The position numbers and the translations under genes are program-made. From an uncultured Prevotella sp. (lineage in GTDB: Bacteria; Bacteroidota; Bacteroidia; Bacteroidales; Bacteroidaceae), in the NCBI GenBank assembly GCA_944320105.1, contig CALUGA010000016.1, forward strand, positions 1 to 51,745: a DNA stretch of 51,745 bases, given 5' to 3'. The notes beneath the pieces are model-generated. The model was not told the origin of the DNA. It searched no databases and saw nothing but the letters and a program-made list of their open reading frames with translations. Positions 27,332 to 35,920 of this stretch are shown here, one piece after another (the stretch's first letter is position 1; each line of letters starts with the position of its first letter).

Positions 27332-28261
27332 ATGGAGAAAGAAAGGTACATAATGTTCGACTGGGCCATGAAGCGCATGCTGCGCGACAAGGCCAACTTC
27401 GCCGTGCTCGAAGGGCTGCTCACCGTACTGCTCGGCGAAAAGATAACCATACTCGAAATACTTGAGAGCGAGGCCAACCAACTGTACGAGGACGACAAGT
27501 TCAACCGGGTGGACATAAAGGCCAAGGACTCAAAGGGCGACATCATCATAGTGGAGGTGCAGAACACGCGCGAGGTGTACTACCTCGAACGGGTGCTCTA
27601 CGGCGTGGCCAAGGCCATCACCGAGCACATATCGCTCGGCGAGAGCTACGGGGAGGTGAAGAAGGTCATCTCCGTGAGCATACTCTACTTCGACCTCGGC
27701 AAGGGCAGCGACTACCTCTACCACGGCCAGACCATCTTCACCGGAGTACACACGGGCGACTGCCTGGAGCTTACCACGCGCCAGCGCGAGGCCATAGTGC
27801 GCAAGCTGCCGCAGGAGATTTTCCCGGAGTATTACCTCATACGCGTAAACGAGTTCAACTCCGTGGCCAAGACGCCGCTCGAAGAGTGGATACGCTACCT
27901 CAAGACTGGCGAGATACGCCCCGACGACACCGCACCCGGCCTGCCCGAGGCGCGCAACCGCCTGCGCTACTACGACATGGACCCCATCGAGCGCCACAAC
28001 TACGACGAGCACATCAACGCCGTAATGATACAAAACGACGTGCTGAGCAACGCCCGCCTCGAAGGCCTCATTGAGGGAAGGGCTGAGGGAAGGGCTGAGG
28101 GAAGAGCAGAGGGAAGAGCAGAGGGCCTGGCACAAGGAAAGGCAGAGGGCATTGCGCAAGGCCGCAACGAACTCATTGCCACGATGCTAAAAAACGGGGT
28201 GCCGCCCGCCGACATTGCCAGGATGACCGGACTGCCCATAAACGAAATAACCTCTAAATAA
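27332..28261 (+). CDS. Rpn family/PD-(D/E)XK nuclease protein
   Basis: A 309-residue member of the Rpn/PD-(D/E)XK 'transposase family' common in Bacteroidota. Rpn proteins are DNA endonucleases that promote recombination; they are not classical transposases. The catalytic core is DKFNRVDIKAKDSKGDIIIVEVQNTRE (about 53-79), with the RVD aspartate and the E of VEVQ in the ExQ form of the motif. The start MEKERYIMFDWAMKRML is typical of the family. Near the C-terminus a tandem repeat (GRAEGRAEGRAEGRAEG, 12-base DNA units around 28070-28130) precedes an ending AQGRNELIATMLKNGVPPADIARMTGLP, which resembles a helix-turn-helix tail. The frame opens further upstream, but the promoter position supports 27332. 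Confidence 0.88.
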   Translation: MEKERYIMFDWAMKRMLRDKANFAVLEGLLTVLLGEKITILEILESEANQLYEDDKFNRVDIKAKDSKGDIIIVEVQNTREVYYLERVLYGVAKAITEHISLGESYGEVKKVISVSILYFDLGKGSDYLYHGQTIFTGVHTGDCLELTTRQREAIVRKLPQEIFPEYYLIRVNEFNSVAKTPLEEWIRYLKTGEIRPDDTAPGLPEARNRLRYYDMDPIERHNYDEHINAVMIQNDVLSNARLEGLIEGRAEGRAEGRAEGRAEGLAQGKAEGIAQGRNELIATMLKNGVPPADIARMTGLPINEITSK

Positions 28262-28298
28262 CACTGCCATCACCTGCCACAGCTACCATAACCACCCG

Positions 28299-28386
28299 GC
28301 AAAACAGGCCGTTTGGACTTGCGATATGTGCTGTTTCGCAAGTCCAAACGGCCTGTTTTGCACCATGAAACGGCACATATCGCAAG
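28299..28386. repeat. Nested palindromes of the AAACGGCCTGTTTT family
   Basis: Arms 28299-28324 and 28336-28361 are perfect 26-base reverse complements around an 11-base loop. The loop side (28317-28336) is in turn complementary, with one mismatch, to 28367-28386, so two alternative hairpins compete. The gene-free region 28262-28825 also holds CTCCC words (28397-28425) and the DnaA-box cluster. Confidence 0.9.
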
Positions 28387-28439
28387 GCTTCACCATCGCT
28401 CCCATTACCCCCTGCCCTCCCATTACCACGGCACATACG

Positions 28440-28760
28440 GCCACTGTTGATAACCCTGTGGATAACCGTGCTAATAACCCTGTGCATTGCGCCCTGCGTT
28501 ATCCACACTACGCCACGGAGGCCAAGGCGGCCATGGATATCAACGGGCTTATAAAGGGGCTTTCAGCAAGTTTTCAACACTTTTCTGACGGAAAAAAATA
28601 TAAACTTATTAATTTTGCACCGAAATGGCGGATTGTTGATAAACTGCGCATTGCGCTATGCCTCAGCCACAAACAACCAACAGCGGCTGTTGGAAACAAC
28701 GGCCCACGGGTTGACAACGAAACAGGCAAGGAAAAGGGCAGGAAGTTTTCAACATATCAA
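28440..28760. other. Candidate replication origin (DnaA-box cluster with AT-rich tract)
   Basis: Two perfect DnaA boxes TTATCCACA lie at 28457-28465 (minus) and 28499-28507 (plus). Near matches are TTATCAACA at 28445-28453 and 28634-28642 (minus) and TTTTCAACA at 28571-28579 and 28746-28754 (plus), all in a non-coding stretch. An AT-rich tract (28590-28617, GAAAAAAATATAAACTT...) sits between boxes and could be the unwinding element; a second AT-rich run is at about 28775-28820. Plus-strand composition changes from C-rich to G-rich somewhere between here and about 37 kb. No dnaA or dnaN gene is in the window, which is common in Bacteroidota, where the origin need not lie near dnaA. It could instead be a DnaA titration or regulatory site. 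Confidence 0.5.
28610..28617 (+). promoter_or_regulatory. Predicted -7 box upstream of nadA
   Basis: TAATTTTG matches TAnnTTTG. No clear -33 box at 19-20 bases. If used, the nadA leader would be about 200 bases and would carry two or three DnaA-like boxes. Confidence 0.4.
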
Positions 28761-28825
28761 CGGCTCATCATACAACTCATTTCTATTTTCAAGAAAAAAG
28801 AAAGACAGATAATAATATTGATACG

Positions 28826-29800
28826 ATGGCAAGACAAGAATGGACAACGAAGGGTTTCATCGACGAGCCGGCTCCGGCCGGATGCGACCTGAAGGCCGAG
28901 ATAAGGAGGATGTGCGAGGAGAAGAAGGCAGTGGTGATGGCTCACTACTACACGCGCGCCGAGGTGCAGGACGTGGCCGACTTCATAGGCGACTCGCTCG
29001 CGCTGGCGCGCAAGGCTGCCCAAACCGACGCCCGCATCATTGTGATGTGCGGCGTACACTTCATGGCCGAAACGTGCAAGCTGCTCTGCCCCGGCAAGCT
29101 GGTGCTGGCCCCCGACCTCAATGCGGGCTGCTCGCTGGCCGACTCGTGCCGCGCCGACGACCTCAGGAGGTATAAGGAGGAGCATCCGGGCCACACCGTG
29201 GTGAGCTACGTAAACACCACGGCGGCCGTGAAGGCCCTAACCGACATAGTGGTGACCAGCGGCAACGCCAAGAAGGTTATCGACTCGCTGCCCGAGGACG
29301 AGCCTATAATATTCGGGCCCGACCGCAACCTCGGGGCTTACATCAACAGCGTAACGGGCCGCCGGATGCTGCTCTGGCCCGGTGCCTGCCACGTACACGA
29401 GCGCTTTGCCGAGGCCGAGGTGGAGAGGCTGCGCCAGGCTCACCCCGGTGCCAAGGTGCTGGCTCACCTGGAGTGTCGCGCCGGGGTGCTGGCCAAGGCC
29501 GACGTGGCCGGTTCCACGGCGGTGATGCTTAAGTACGTCAAGGAGAGCGACGACAAGGAGTTCATAGTGGCCACCGAGCCGGGCATACTGCACGAGATGC
29601 GCAAGGCATGCCCACAGAAGACGTTCCTGCCGGTGCCGCTCACGGACGGCGGTGCCTGCAACGAGTGCGAGTACATGAAGATGAACACGCTGCTAAAGGT
29701 TTACAACACGCTCAAGCACGAGTGGCCCCAAGTGGAAGTGGACCCTGCCATCGCCCCCCTGGCCGTAAAGCCCATAGAGCGCATGCTCAGCCTCAGCTGA
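28826..29800 (+). CDS. nadA: Quinolinate synthase
   Basis: A 324-residue 4Fe-4S enzyme that condenses iminoaspartate with dihydroxyacetone phosphate to quinolinate in de novo NAD synthesis. The three cluster-binding cysteines fit VMCGVHFMAE (Cys75), AHLECRAG (about Cys216) and GACNECEYMK (about Cys280), and substrate-binding segments AHYYTRAEVQDVADFIGDS and GPDRNLGAYI are present. Length is usual. nadB and nadC are not in the window. It is the first gene to the right of the candidate origin, and its start lies at the edge of the AT-rich tract. Confidence 0.96.
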   Translation: MARQEWTTKGFIDEPAPAGCDLKAEIRRMCEEKKAVVMAHYYTRAEVQDVADFIGDSLALARKAAQTDARIIVMCGVHFMAETCKLLCPGKLVLAPDLNAGCSLADSCRADDLRRYKEEHPGHTVVSYVNTTAAVKALTDIVVTSGNAKKVIDSLPEDEPIIFGPDRNLGAYINSVTGRRMLLWPGACHVHERFAEAEVERLRQAHPGAKVLAHLECRAGVLAKADVAGSTAVMLKYVKESDDKEFIVATEPGILHEMRKACPQKTFLPVPLTDGGACNECEYMKMNTLLKVYNTLKHEWPQVEVDPAIAPLAVKPIERMLSLS

Positions 29801-29851
29801 TATAAGGTATCCGGCCTATAAGCCACCCCCCCTAAAAAAGCCCCCAAAAAC

Positions 29852-31288
29852 ATGGCCCATAAGAAAAAGAATGGCAAAGGCTGCCGGCCACAAAAGCCCA
29901 TGTCTGCCGACAAGTACATAAAGGAAAACGCGCGCAAGCTAGATATCGGCTTGTGCTATGCAAACCCCGACTGGCCCATGTGCGGCATGGCGATGGTGAT
30001 AGTTACCAGGCTGCACAAGAATGGCAACATAACCGCAGGATTCTACAAGATAGACACCTTCTGCCTCGGTGTGAAAGACTCGTTCTACATCTTAAATGCC
30101 TCGGAAGAGGAGCTTGACGACAAGCTCAGCCTCATAGAGGAGAATTTCAACATAGAAGAGATAACCTACGACGAGGCGCACAACCTTATTTACGAGGCGC
30201 TGGAGTTTGCTGCTGAGGCCGGCATAAAGCCCTGCGAGGAGTGGGCCGTGACGCGCTACATTCTCAACGACGACAATGACGGCAGCGTGCCGCTCATTGA
30301 ATACGAAATGGGGCGCAACGGCAAGCACTTCCTCGTGGCCAAGGACAACATGGAGCTTTCCAAGTACTTGCCTACGCTGAAGGCCAACCTCGGCGACGGC
30401 GTGGAGTATTCTTTTATAAGCGACTTATTCGACGACCCTTCGCCAGTAGGCTTCAACGACAATCTTGAGACTGCTGCCACTACCAATGGCGGGCAAATCA
30501 GTGTTGGGCAATACTCGCACAACACTGCTGTAATCATGGCAGGCAAGCCCACTCTGCACGACAGCGGGCTGTGGCAGCTGCTTGGCTGCAGCAAGCTTGG
30601 CAAGGCGGAGCTGGGGAAAATACTCGCCATGCCGCCGCAGCAACTTAAGGACGACCTTGGCAGGGTGCTGGTGTACAGCATGGACAAGCACTGCGGCTCT
30701 GACCCCAACATGGACTTCCCAACGGTGTTCAACGCCGTGAGGCTCATCGGCGAAGTGGGCGACGGGCACAGCCTCGGCATACTGCTCGAAACGCTGCGCC
30801 AGGACGTAAGCTACCATGAATCGTTTTTCGTGTTCGACTTGCTCTCTTGCTACACGCCTGCGCTGGCTAAGCTCGCCTGTAGCCACGCCGACCTGCTCGG
30901 GGAACTGCTGTGCGAGCCGGGCATAACGGCCATAGGCCGCAGCGTGGCCATGGCTGCGCTCTCGCACCTGTACTACACTCGCCCCGCGATGCAGGCTGAA
31001 ATAATCGACCTATGGCGCAAGGTGCTGCAAACCTACATCGAGAGCCAGCCCTCGCCCGATGTGTGTGACAGTTTCACCGCTGCCTACGCCATAAAATCGC
31101 TCGTCTTGATAAAGGGCAGGGAACTGCTGCCGCTCATAAAGCGGCTCATGGAGGTATGCCCCGTGCCTTTGCTTATCTGCGACGACTACGACGTCGTGGC
31201 AGACGACATAGACAATTTGGAGTTTGAATACGACCCAAGCCTGTATCCCGAGGATATATACGAGTACTACAATACGCTATGCATTTAG
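29852..31288 (+). CDS. Conserved-looking protein of unknown function (478 aa)
   Basis: I do not recognise a named family. The start MAHKKKNGKGCRPQKPMSADKYI is a basic, probably unstructured tail. Residues 30-90 form a compact domain with CYANPDWPMCGMAMVIVTRLHKNGN, then AGFYKIDTFCLGVKDSFYI, containing spaced Cys residues. From memory, domains of this pattern occur in uncharacterised Bacteroidota proteins. The C-terminal half (about 240-450) is helical and HEAT-like, with paired helices such as SLGILLETLRQDVSYHESFFVFDLLSCY. The end is acidic (DDYDVVADDIDNLEFEYD). No membrane segment or signal peptide; likely cytoplasmic. It follows nadA by 51 bases and may share its transcript. Confidence 0.7.
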   Translation: MAHKKKNGKGCRPQKPMSADKYIKENARKLDIGLCYANPDWPMCGMAMVIVTRLHKNGNITAGFYKIDTFCLGVKDSFYILNASEEELDDKLSLIEENFNIEEITYDEAHNLIYEALEFAAEAGIKPCEEWAVTRYILNDDNDGSVPLIEYEMGRNGKHFLVAKDNMELSKYLPTLKANLGDGVEYSFISDLFDDPSPVGFNDNLETAATTNGGQISVGQYSHNTAVIMAGKPTLHDSGLWQLLGCSKLGKAELGKILAMPPQQLKDDLGRVLVYSMDKHCGSDPNMDFPTVFNAVRLIGEVGDGHSLGILLETLRQDVSYHESFFVFDLLSCYTPALAKLACSHADLLGELLCEPGITAIGRSVAMAALSHLYYTRPAMQAEIIDLWRKVLQTYIESQPSPDVCDSFTAAYAIKSLVLIKGRELLPLIKRLMEVCPVPLLICDDYDVVADDIDNLEFEYDPSLYPEDIYEYYNTLCI

Positions 31289-31468
31289 CCACCGGATTGC
31301 CAAGGGCATGATGGGCTTTGCCCCACCCCGCCGCGCGGCCAAAGGCAAAAATGCCGCGCTCGGGGTCACTTAAGCGGGCGCAGGGCAGCCAAATGTCGGA
31401 TAAAAGTTGTAACTTCGCACTCGGAAACAAACATCAATATAAGCAAATAAAATACTTAAGATAGAGAT

Positions 31469-32569
31469 ATGTCATTGAAATGTGGTATAGTGGGCCTGCC
31501 TAACGTGGGCAAGTCTACGCTTTTCAACTGCCTGTCGAGCGCAAAGGCGCAGGCGGCCAACTTCCCTTTCTGCACCATTGAGCCTAACGTGGGCGTGATA
31601 ACCGTGCCCGACGAAAGGCTCACGCGCCTGGCAGAGATAGTGCACCCGGGCCGCATAGTGCCTGCCACGTGCGAGATTGTTGACATTGCCGGCCTTGTGA
31701 AGGGCGCCAGCAAGGGCGAGGGACTGGGCAACAAGTTCCTTGGCAACATACGCGAGACCGACGCCATAATACATGTGCTGCGCTGTTTCGACGACGACAA
31801 CATAACCCACGTGGACGGAACCATCGACCCCGTGCGCGACAAGGAGATAATTGACACCGAGCTGCAGCTCAAGGACCTCGAAACCGTGGAGGCGCGCCTG
31901 CAGAAGCAGCAGAAGGTGGCCGCCGCCGGCAACAAGGACGCCAAGACCGAGGTGGCCGTGCTCCAGGCTTACAAGGAAGCCCTGGAGCAGGGCAAGAACG
32001 CGCGCACCGTGCAGTTCGACACCAAGGAGGAGCAGGACGCCGCCAAGGGCCTCTTCCTGCTCACGGCCAAGCCCGTGCTCTACGTGTGCAACGTTGACGA
32101 GGCATCGGCCAAGACGGGCAACGCCTACAGCGCCCGCATCGAAGAGATGGCCGCCGAGGAGGGCGCCGAGGCCATGGTGATAGCCGCCAAGACCGAGGAG
32201 GACATAGCCTCGTTCGAATCTTACGACGACAAGCAGATGTTCCTCAGCGAGCTGGGCCTGAAGGAGAGCGGCGTCAACCGGCTGATAAAGAAGGCTTACG
32301 CCCTCCTGAACCTTGAGACTTTCATCACCGCCGGCGAGATGGAGGTGAAGGCTTGGACATACCACAAGGGATGGAAGGCCCCGCAGTGCGCCGGCGTAAT
32401 CCACACCGACTTCGAGAAGGGCTTCATACGCGCCGAGGTCATCAAGTACGACGACTACATAAAGTACGGCTCGGAGGCCGCCGTGCGCGAGGCCGGCAAG
32501 CTCGGCATAGAGGGCAAGGACTACGTGGTGCAGGACGGCGACATAATGCACTTCCGATTCAACGTGTAG
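31469..32569 (+). CDS. ychF: Redox-regulated ATPase YchF
   Basis: A 366-residue Obg-related P-loop protein that binds the ribosome and hydrolyses ATP rather than GTP. The G1 loop is GLPNVGKST (residues 8-16), switch region NFPFCTIEPNVG, G3 DIAGLVKGAS, and the G4 position reads NVDE instead of NKxD, the change that gives ATP specificity in this family. The coiled-coil insertion (ETVEARLQKQQKVAAAGNKDAK) and the C-terminal TGS domain (AWTYHKGWKAPQCAGVIHTDFEKGFIRAEV) are present. A weak -7 box (TAACTTCG at about 31410) lies upstream. The methyltransferase gene starts only 28 bases after its stop. Confidence 0.97.
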   Translation: MSLKCGIVGLPNVGKSTLFNCLSSAKAQAANFPFCTIEPNVGVITVPDERLTRLAEIVHPGRIVPATCEIVDIAGLVKGASKGEGLGNKFLGNIRETDAIIHVLRCFDDDNITHVDGTIDPVRDKEIIDTELQLKDLETVEARLQKQQKVAAAGNKDAKTEVAVLQAYKEALEQGKNARTVQFDTKEEQDAAKGLFLLTAKPVLYVCNVDEASAKTGNAYSARIEEMAAEEGAEAMVIAAKTEEDIASFESYDDKQMFLSELGLKESGVNRLIKKAYALLNLETFITAGEMEVKAWTYHKGWKAPQCAGVIHTDFEKGFIRAEVIKYDDYIKYGSEAAVREAGKLGIEGKDYVVQDGDIMHFRFNV

Positions 32570-32597
32570 AGAAAACATTTCCATCCTTTAAACCGCA

Positions 32598-33884
32598 ATG
32601 GCAACAAAGCACACCCTCATAAACGGAGACAGCCGGAATATGTCAGCCGTGCCGGACAAGTCTGTGCAGCTGATAGTGACCTCCCCGCCCTATTGGCAGC
32701 TTAAGGACTATGGCAGCGAAAGGCAGATTGGCTTTCACGACAGCTATGAAAACTATGTCAATCAGCTTAACATAGTCTGGAAAGAATGCTTCAGGGTGTT
32801 AGAAGACGGGTGCAGAATGTGCATCAACATTGGCGACCAGTTCGCCCGCTCGGTGTATTACGGCCGATACAAGGTCATCCCTATAAGAACGGAAATAATA
32901 CGCTTTTGCGAGGCTTTGGGCATGGACTACATGGGAGCCGTGATATGGCAGAAACAGACAACCATGCACACCACCGGCGGCGGCGTAGTGATGGGCAGCT
33001 TCCCTTACCCACGAAATGGAATATTGAAAATTGACTACGAGTTCATACTCATCTTCAAGAAGCAGGGAAAAGCGCCAGTTCCGACAAAAGAGCAGAAGGA
33101 AGCGTCCATAATTGGCAAGGAAGAATGGAATAAACTTTTTGCCTCGCACTGGACGTTTGGAGGCGCAAGGCAAGACAAGCACTTGGCCACTTTCCCTGAA
33201 GAGCTGCCGGCAAGGCTAATAAAGATGTTCTCTTTCGTTGGCGAGACGGTGCTCGACCCTTTCATGGGCAGTGGCACCACAGCTCTTGCGGCAAAGAACT
33301 TGCAGCGAAATTCCATAGGGTATGAGATAAACTCGGAGTTCAAGGAAATTTACAAGGAAAAAGTGGAGGTCAGCGTTAATATGTTTGCCGAAGGCGAATA
33401 TACATACATCGCCGACAGATCCACATTCGACCCAAACGAAAAGCTGGCCTCTTTGCCATACTTGTTCGCCGACCCACACAAGATGAACAACAAGGTAGAC
33501 GTGAAGAAACTGCAGTATGGCTCAAAGATTGATAATGGCAGCAAGGAGAGGGTAGATTTCTTCTCTGTGAAGAAAATCATTTCAACCAATGTCGTGTTGC
33601 TTTCAAACGGGCTTGAAATAAAGCTCATGGGTGTGAAAGGCAAGGATGGGCAGGAAGCGCAGGCCATGCAGTACCTCTCCGAGAAGACGCGCGGCCACAA
33701 GGTGTTCATGAGATTTGACAAAGTGAAATATGACGATGACAACAAATTGTTGTGTTACCTTTACTTGGACAACAAGACTTTCCTCAATGCCCACCTGCTG
33801 AAAGAAAACCTAGCAGAAGTGGACTGTTCTGTTGATTTCAAATATAAAAGCAAATTCCAAAACTTGGCAAACAATTTAGTATGA
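32598..33884 (+). CDS. Type II DNA methyltransferase (beta class) with C-terminal SNase-like domain
   Basis: A 428-residue modification enzyme. Motif IV TSPPYW (28-33) precedes the S-adenosylmethionine motif DPFMGSGTTALAAKNLQRNSIGYE (about 219-242), the order of beta-class enzymes. TSPPYW favours N4-cytosine methylation, though N6-adenine cannot be excluded. Residues about 320-420 (LSNGLEIKLMGVKG, YLSEKTRGHKVFMRFD, LLCYLYLDNKTFLNAHLLKENLAEV) match the staphylococcal-nuclease (TNase) fold, so this is a methyltransferase-SNase-like fusion. Catalytic residues of that domain appear weak, so it may bind DNA or protein rather than cut. It overlaps the endonuclease gene (ATGA). GC content is lower than in neighbours, consistent with transfer as a unit between ychF and lgt. 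Confidence 0.88.
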   Translation: MATKHTLINGDSRNMSAVPDKSVQLIVTSPPYWQLKDYGSERQIGFHDSYENYVNQLNIVWKECFRVLEDGCRMCINIGDQFARSVYYGRYKVIPIRTEIIRFCEALGMDYMGAVIWQKQTTMHTTGGGVVMGSFPYPRNGILKIDYEFILIFKKQGKAPVPTKEQKEASIIGKEEWNKLFASHWTFGGARQDKHLATFPEELPARLIKMFSFVGETVLDPFMGSGTTALAAKNLQRNSIGYEINSEFKEIYKEKVEVSVNMFAEGEYTYIADRSTFDPNEKLASLPYLFADPHKMNNKVDVKKLQYGSKIDNGSKERVDFFSVKKIISTNVVLLSNGLEIKLMGVKGKDGQEAQAMQYLSEKTRGHKVFMRFDKVKYDDDNKLLCYLYLDNKTFLNAHLLKENLAEVDCSVDFKYKSKFQNLANNLV

Positions 33885-34567
33885 TGGAACTGCATTCTTT
33901 AAATTTCGGGAAAAAAGAAAGGGTATTGAACTATGCCTGCCAGACATACCAACTGTCTAGACCGTCAAAGGTAGGGGCAGTGATGGAACTCATAAGGCAA
34001 TGCCAGCCAAACAGCATTGAAGAATGGGAACAGTGGTATTTCAGCAATGCCTATACAAATTCCAAAACGCCAGTGAAAATAACGAGGGATATAATCCATG
34101 AGTTGGGAGAAAGGCTTTACGCAAAGATAACCCAAATAGTGATCCCTGAGTGGCAAGAGGCATTCATGGAACTGACGGAACAAGACTGCGTGGACTACAT
34201 CTACAATCTTACCATAAACAGGACATACGATGGATATGTGCGTGAAAAATCTGTCGTTTACGATGGGTTGGCAAAGATTTTCACCAACATTGAATTTAAA
34301 GAGACCGACCCTGAATTAGATCATTCGGGCGACATAGACTTTACAGCAGCCGTAGGAAACAGCCAAATTGGTTTTCAAATAAAGCCAATTACGGCCAATT
34401 CCAACTTCGGAGGATACTCGCTTAGCGAAAGGATGAAGCACAACTTCGATGACTTTACGCGGCAATTCGGGGGCAAGGTATTCGTAATATTCAGCATGAA
34501 AGGCGAAATTGCCAATCAAGACGTTATAGCTGACATTGAAAATGAAATAAAAAGGCTGTCGGAATAA
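33881..34567 (+). CDS. MjaI-like type II restriction endonuclease
   Basis: A 228-residue protein that starts four bases before the methyltransferase stop ends. The likely active site is [20 protein letters not shown] (about 148-167): an Asp, then QxK in place of ExK of the PD-(D/E)XK fold, followed by helix [20 protein letters not shown] and strand [11 protein letters not shown]. The N-terminal part ([22 protein letters not shown]...[11 protein letters not shown]) resembles the MjaI family as I recall it. MjaI cuts CTAG, and an N4-cytosine methyltransferase protects that site, which fits the partner. Specificity here is inferred. Its stop is one base before lgt, so the pair lies between ychF and lgt in one transcription direction. 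Confidence 0.75.
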   Translation: MMELHSLNFGKKERVLNYACQTYQLSRPSKVGAVMELIRQCQPNSIEEWEQWYFSNAYTNSKTPVKITRDIIHELGERLYAKITQIVIPEWQEAFMELTEQDCVDYIYNLTINRTYDGYVREKSVVYDGLAKIFTNIEFKETDPELDHSGDIDFTAAVGNSQIGFQIKPITANSNFGGYSLSERMKHNFDDFTRQFGGKVFVIFSMKGEIANQDVIADIENEIKRLSE

Positions 34568-34568
34568 T

Positions 34569-35441
34569 ATGTACAACGCTTTATCTTACATCGTATGGAA
34601 CCCCGACCTCACCGCCTTCCTCGGCCTGCGCTGGTACTCGCTGTGCTGGCTCGTGGGCCTGCTGCTGGCTTACCTCATAGTGAGGCGGCTGTACAAGGAG
34701 CAGAAAATCAGCCAAGAGCTGTTCGACCCGCTCTTCGTCTACTGCTTCGTGGGCATACTCATAGGCTCGCGCCTGGGCCACTGCCTCTTCTACCAGCCCG
34801 ACTACTTCCTCTCCTCGTGGCAGCACGTGGTGGAGATGGTGCTGCCCATACGCTTCATGGCCGAGGGCGGCGTGAAGTTCACCGGCTACGAGGGCCTGGC
34901 AAGCCACGGTGGCACCCTGGGCCTGATGATAGCCCTCTGGCTCTACGTCAGGAAGACCAAGCTCAACATCTGGCGCGTGCTCGACAACATTGCCATAGCC
35001 ACGCCCACCACGGCATGCCTCATAAGGCTGGGCAACCTGATGAACTCTGAGATTATAGGCAAGGTGACCGACGTGCCGTGGGCGTTCATCTTCGAGCGCG
35101 TCGACCCCTACCCCCGCCACCCCGGGCAACTCTACGAGGCGCTGGCCTACGCCGCGCTCTTCTTCATAGGCTGGGCCTTGTACAGGAAGCGCCCGCAGAA
35201 GGTTGGCACGGGCTTCTTCTTCGGCCTCTGCCTAACGTACATCTTCACCGCCCGCTTCTTCATTGAGTACACCAAGGAGATACAGGAGGCATTCGAGGCC
35301 ACCCTGCCCCTCGACATGGGCCAGCTGCTCAGCCTGCCTTTCATAGCCATAGGCATTGCCTGCATGGCCGGGGGCAAGTGGATGCGCCGCCTCGGCACCG
35401 AGACTGAAACAAAGACCAAAGATAAAGGAGGAAAGAAATGA
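34569..35441 (+). CDS. lgt: Prolipoprotein diacylglyceryl transferase
   Basis: A 290-residue inner-membrane enzyme that attaches diacylglycerol to the lipobox cysteine of prolipoproteins. About seven membrane segments are visible (for example [17 protein letters not shown] and [17 protein letters not shown]). The signature block is [16 protein letters not shown] (about 156-171), with [13 protein letters not shown] later and an early [10 protein letters not shown]. The C-terminal tail is lysine-rich. It starts one base after the restriction endonuclease stop and its own stop overlaps the next start (ATGA). Its natural promoter was probably that of ychF before the restriction-modification genes came between. 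Confidence 0.96.
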   Translation: MYNALSYIVWNPDLTAFLGLRWYSLCWLVGLLLAYLIVRRLYKEQKISQELFDPLFVYCFVGILIGSRLGHCLFYQPDYFLSSWQHVVEMVLPIRFMAEGGVKFTGYEGLASHGGTLGLMIALWLYVRKTKLNIWRVLDNIAIATPTTACLIRLGNLMNSEIIGKVTDVPWAFIFERVDPYPRHPGQLYEALAYAALFFIGWALYRKRPQKVGTGFFFGLCLTYIFTARFFIEYTKEIQEAFEATLPLDMGQLLSLPFIAIGIACMAGGKWMRRLGTETETKTKDKGGKK

Positions 35442-35920
35442 AAACTGCAACAAGCATCATGAGGGGCCTCGTGGCCGCCACGGCCATAGCCCTTTCGGCC
35501 GCCGCCTACTCGCTTACGCAAGGCGGAGGCGGCGACAACAACACCCGGCCAACCGCCTCGCCCGCCGAAGCCTGTTATGGCCACGGCTGCTGCGGGCGGC
35601 AATGGGGCAACGCCCGTCACCACGGATGCCGCCCTGCCCCACCCCGCCACCACCGACGCGCAGGCTGCGGCTACGCCCACGACTTCTGCCGGGGCTACCA
35701 CTGCGATGGCAGCCACGCCTGCTACTACGGTTGCGCCATTGAGGGTGCCGACACCGGTACCTTCGGCACTCTCGGCGGTGGCTACGCCAAGGACTCGCGC
35801 CGCGCCTACTACGCCGGGCAGCCCATTGAGGGTGCCGACGCCAAGACCTTCAAGTATATAGGCCGGGGCGTGGCCAAGGACAAGCGCCACACTTACATCG
35901 ACGGACGGAAGACTGACTGA
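35438..35920 (+). CDS. DKNYY-type exported protein, cysteine-rich
   Basis: A 160-residue protein with signal peptide [24 protein letters not shown]. The last 65 residues carry DKNYY-family repeats: [21 protein letters not shown], then [21 protein letters not shown] and [12 protein letters not shown]. The middle (about 45-95) is Cys/His-rich and unusual. Over 35577-35750 another frame is also open and gives an Ala/Thr/Pro-rich sequence that would look like an ordinary linker. Third-position GC is higher in the annotated frame, so I keep it, but two compensating frameshifts in that interval cannot be ruled out. The function of DKNYY proteins is unknown. It overlaps lgt by four bases and xpt by one, so the three are coupled. 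Confidence 0.7.
   Translation: MKTATSIMRGLVAATAIALSAAAYSLTQGGGGDNNTRPTASPAEACYGHGCCGRQWGNARHHGCRPAPPRHHRRAGCGYAHDFCRGYHCDGSHACYYGCAIEGADTGTFGTLGGGYAKDSRRAYYAGQPIEGADAKTFKYIGRGVAKDKRHTYIDGRKTD

Noticed and set aside
27332-28261. Reading the Rpn-like gene as an insertion-sequence transposase
   Set aside because: The family name 'transposase' is historical. There are no terminal inverted repeats or target duplications around it.
32598-34567. Phase-variable or type I/III system
   Set aside because: No specificity subunit, no helicase and no homopolymer tract at the start; the two-gene layout is type II.
35577-35861. Separate 94-codon ORF in the shifted frame
   Set aside because: Both flanks of the DKNYY gene agree in the main frame and third-position GC is better there. 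I report the conflict as a finding instead of annotating a second gene.
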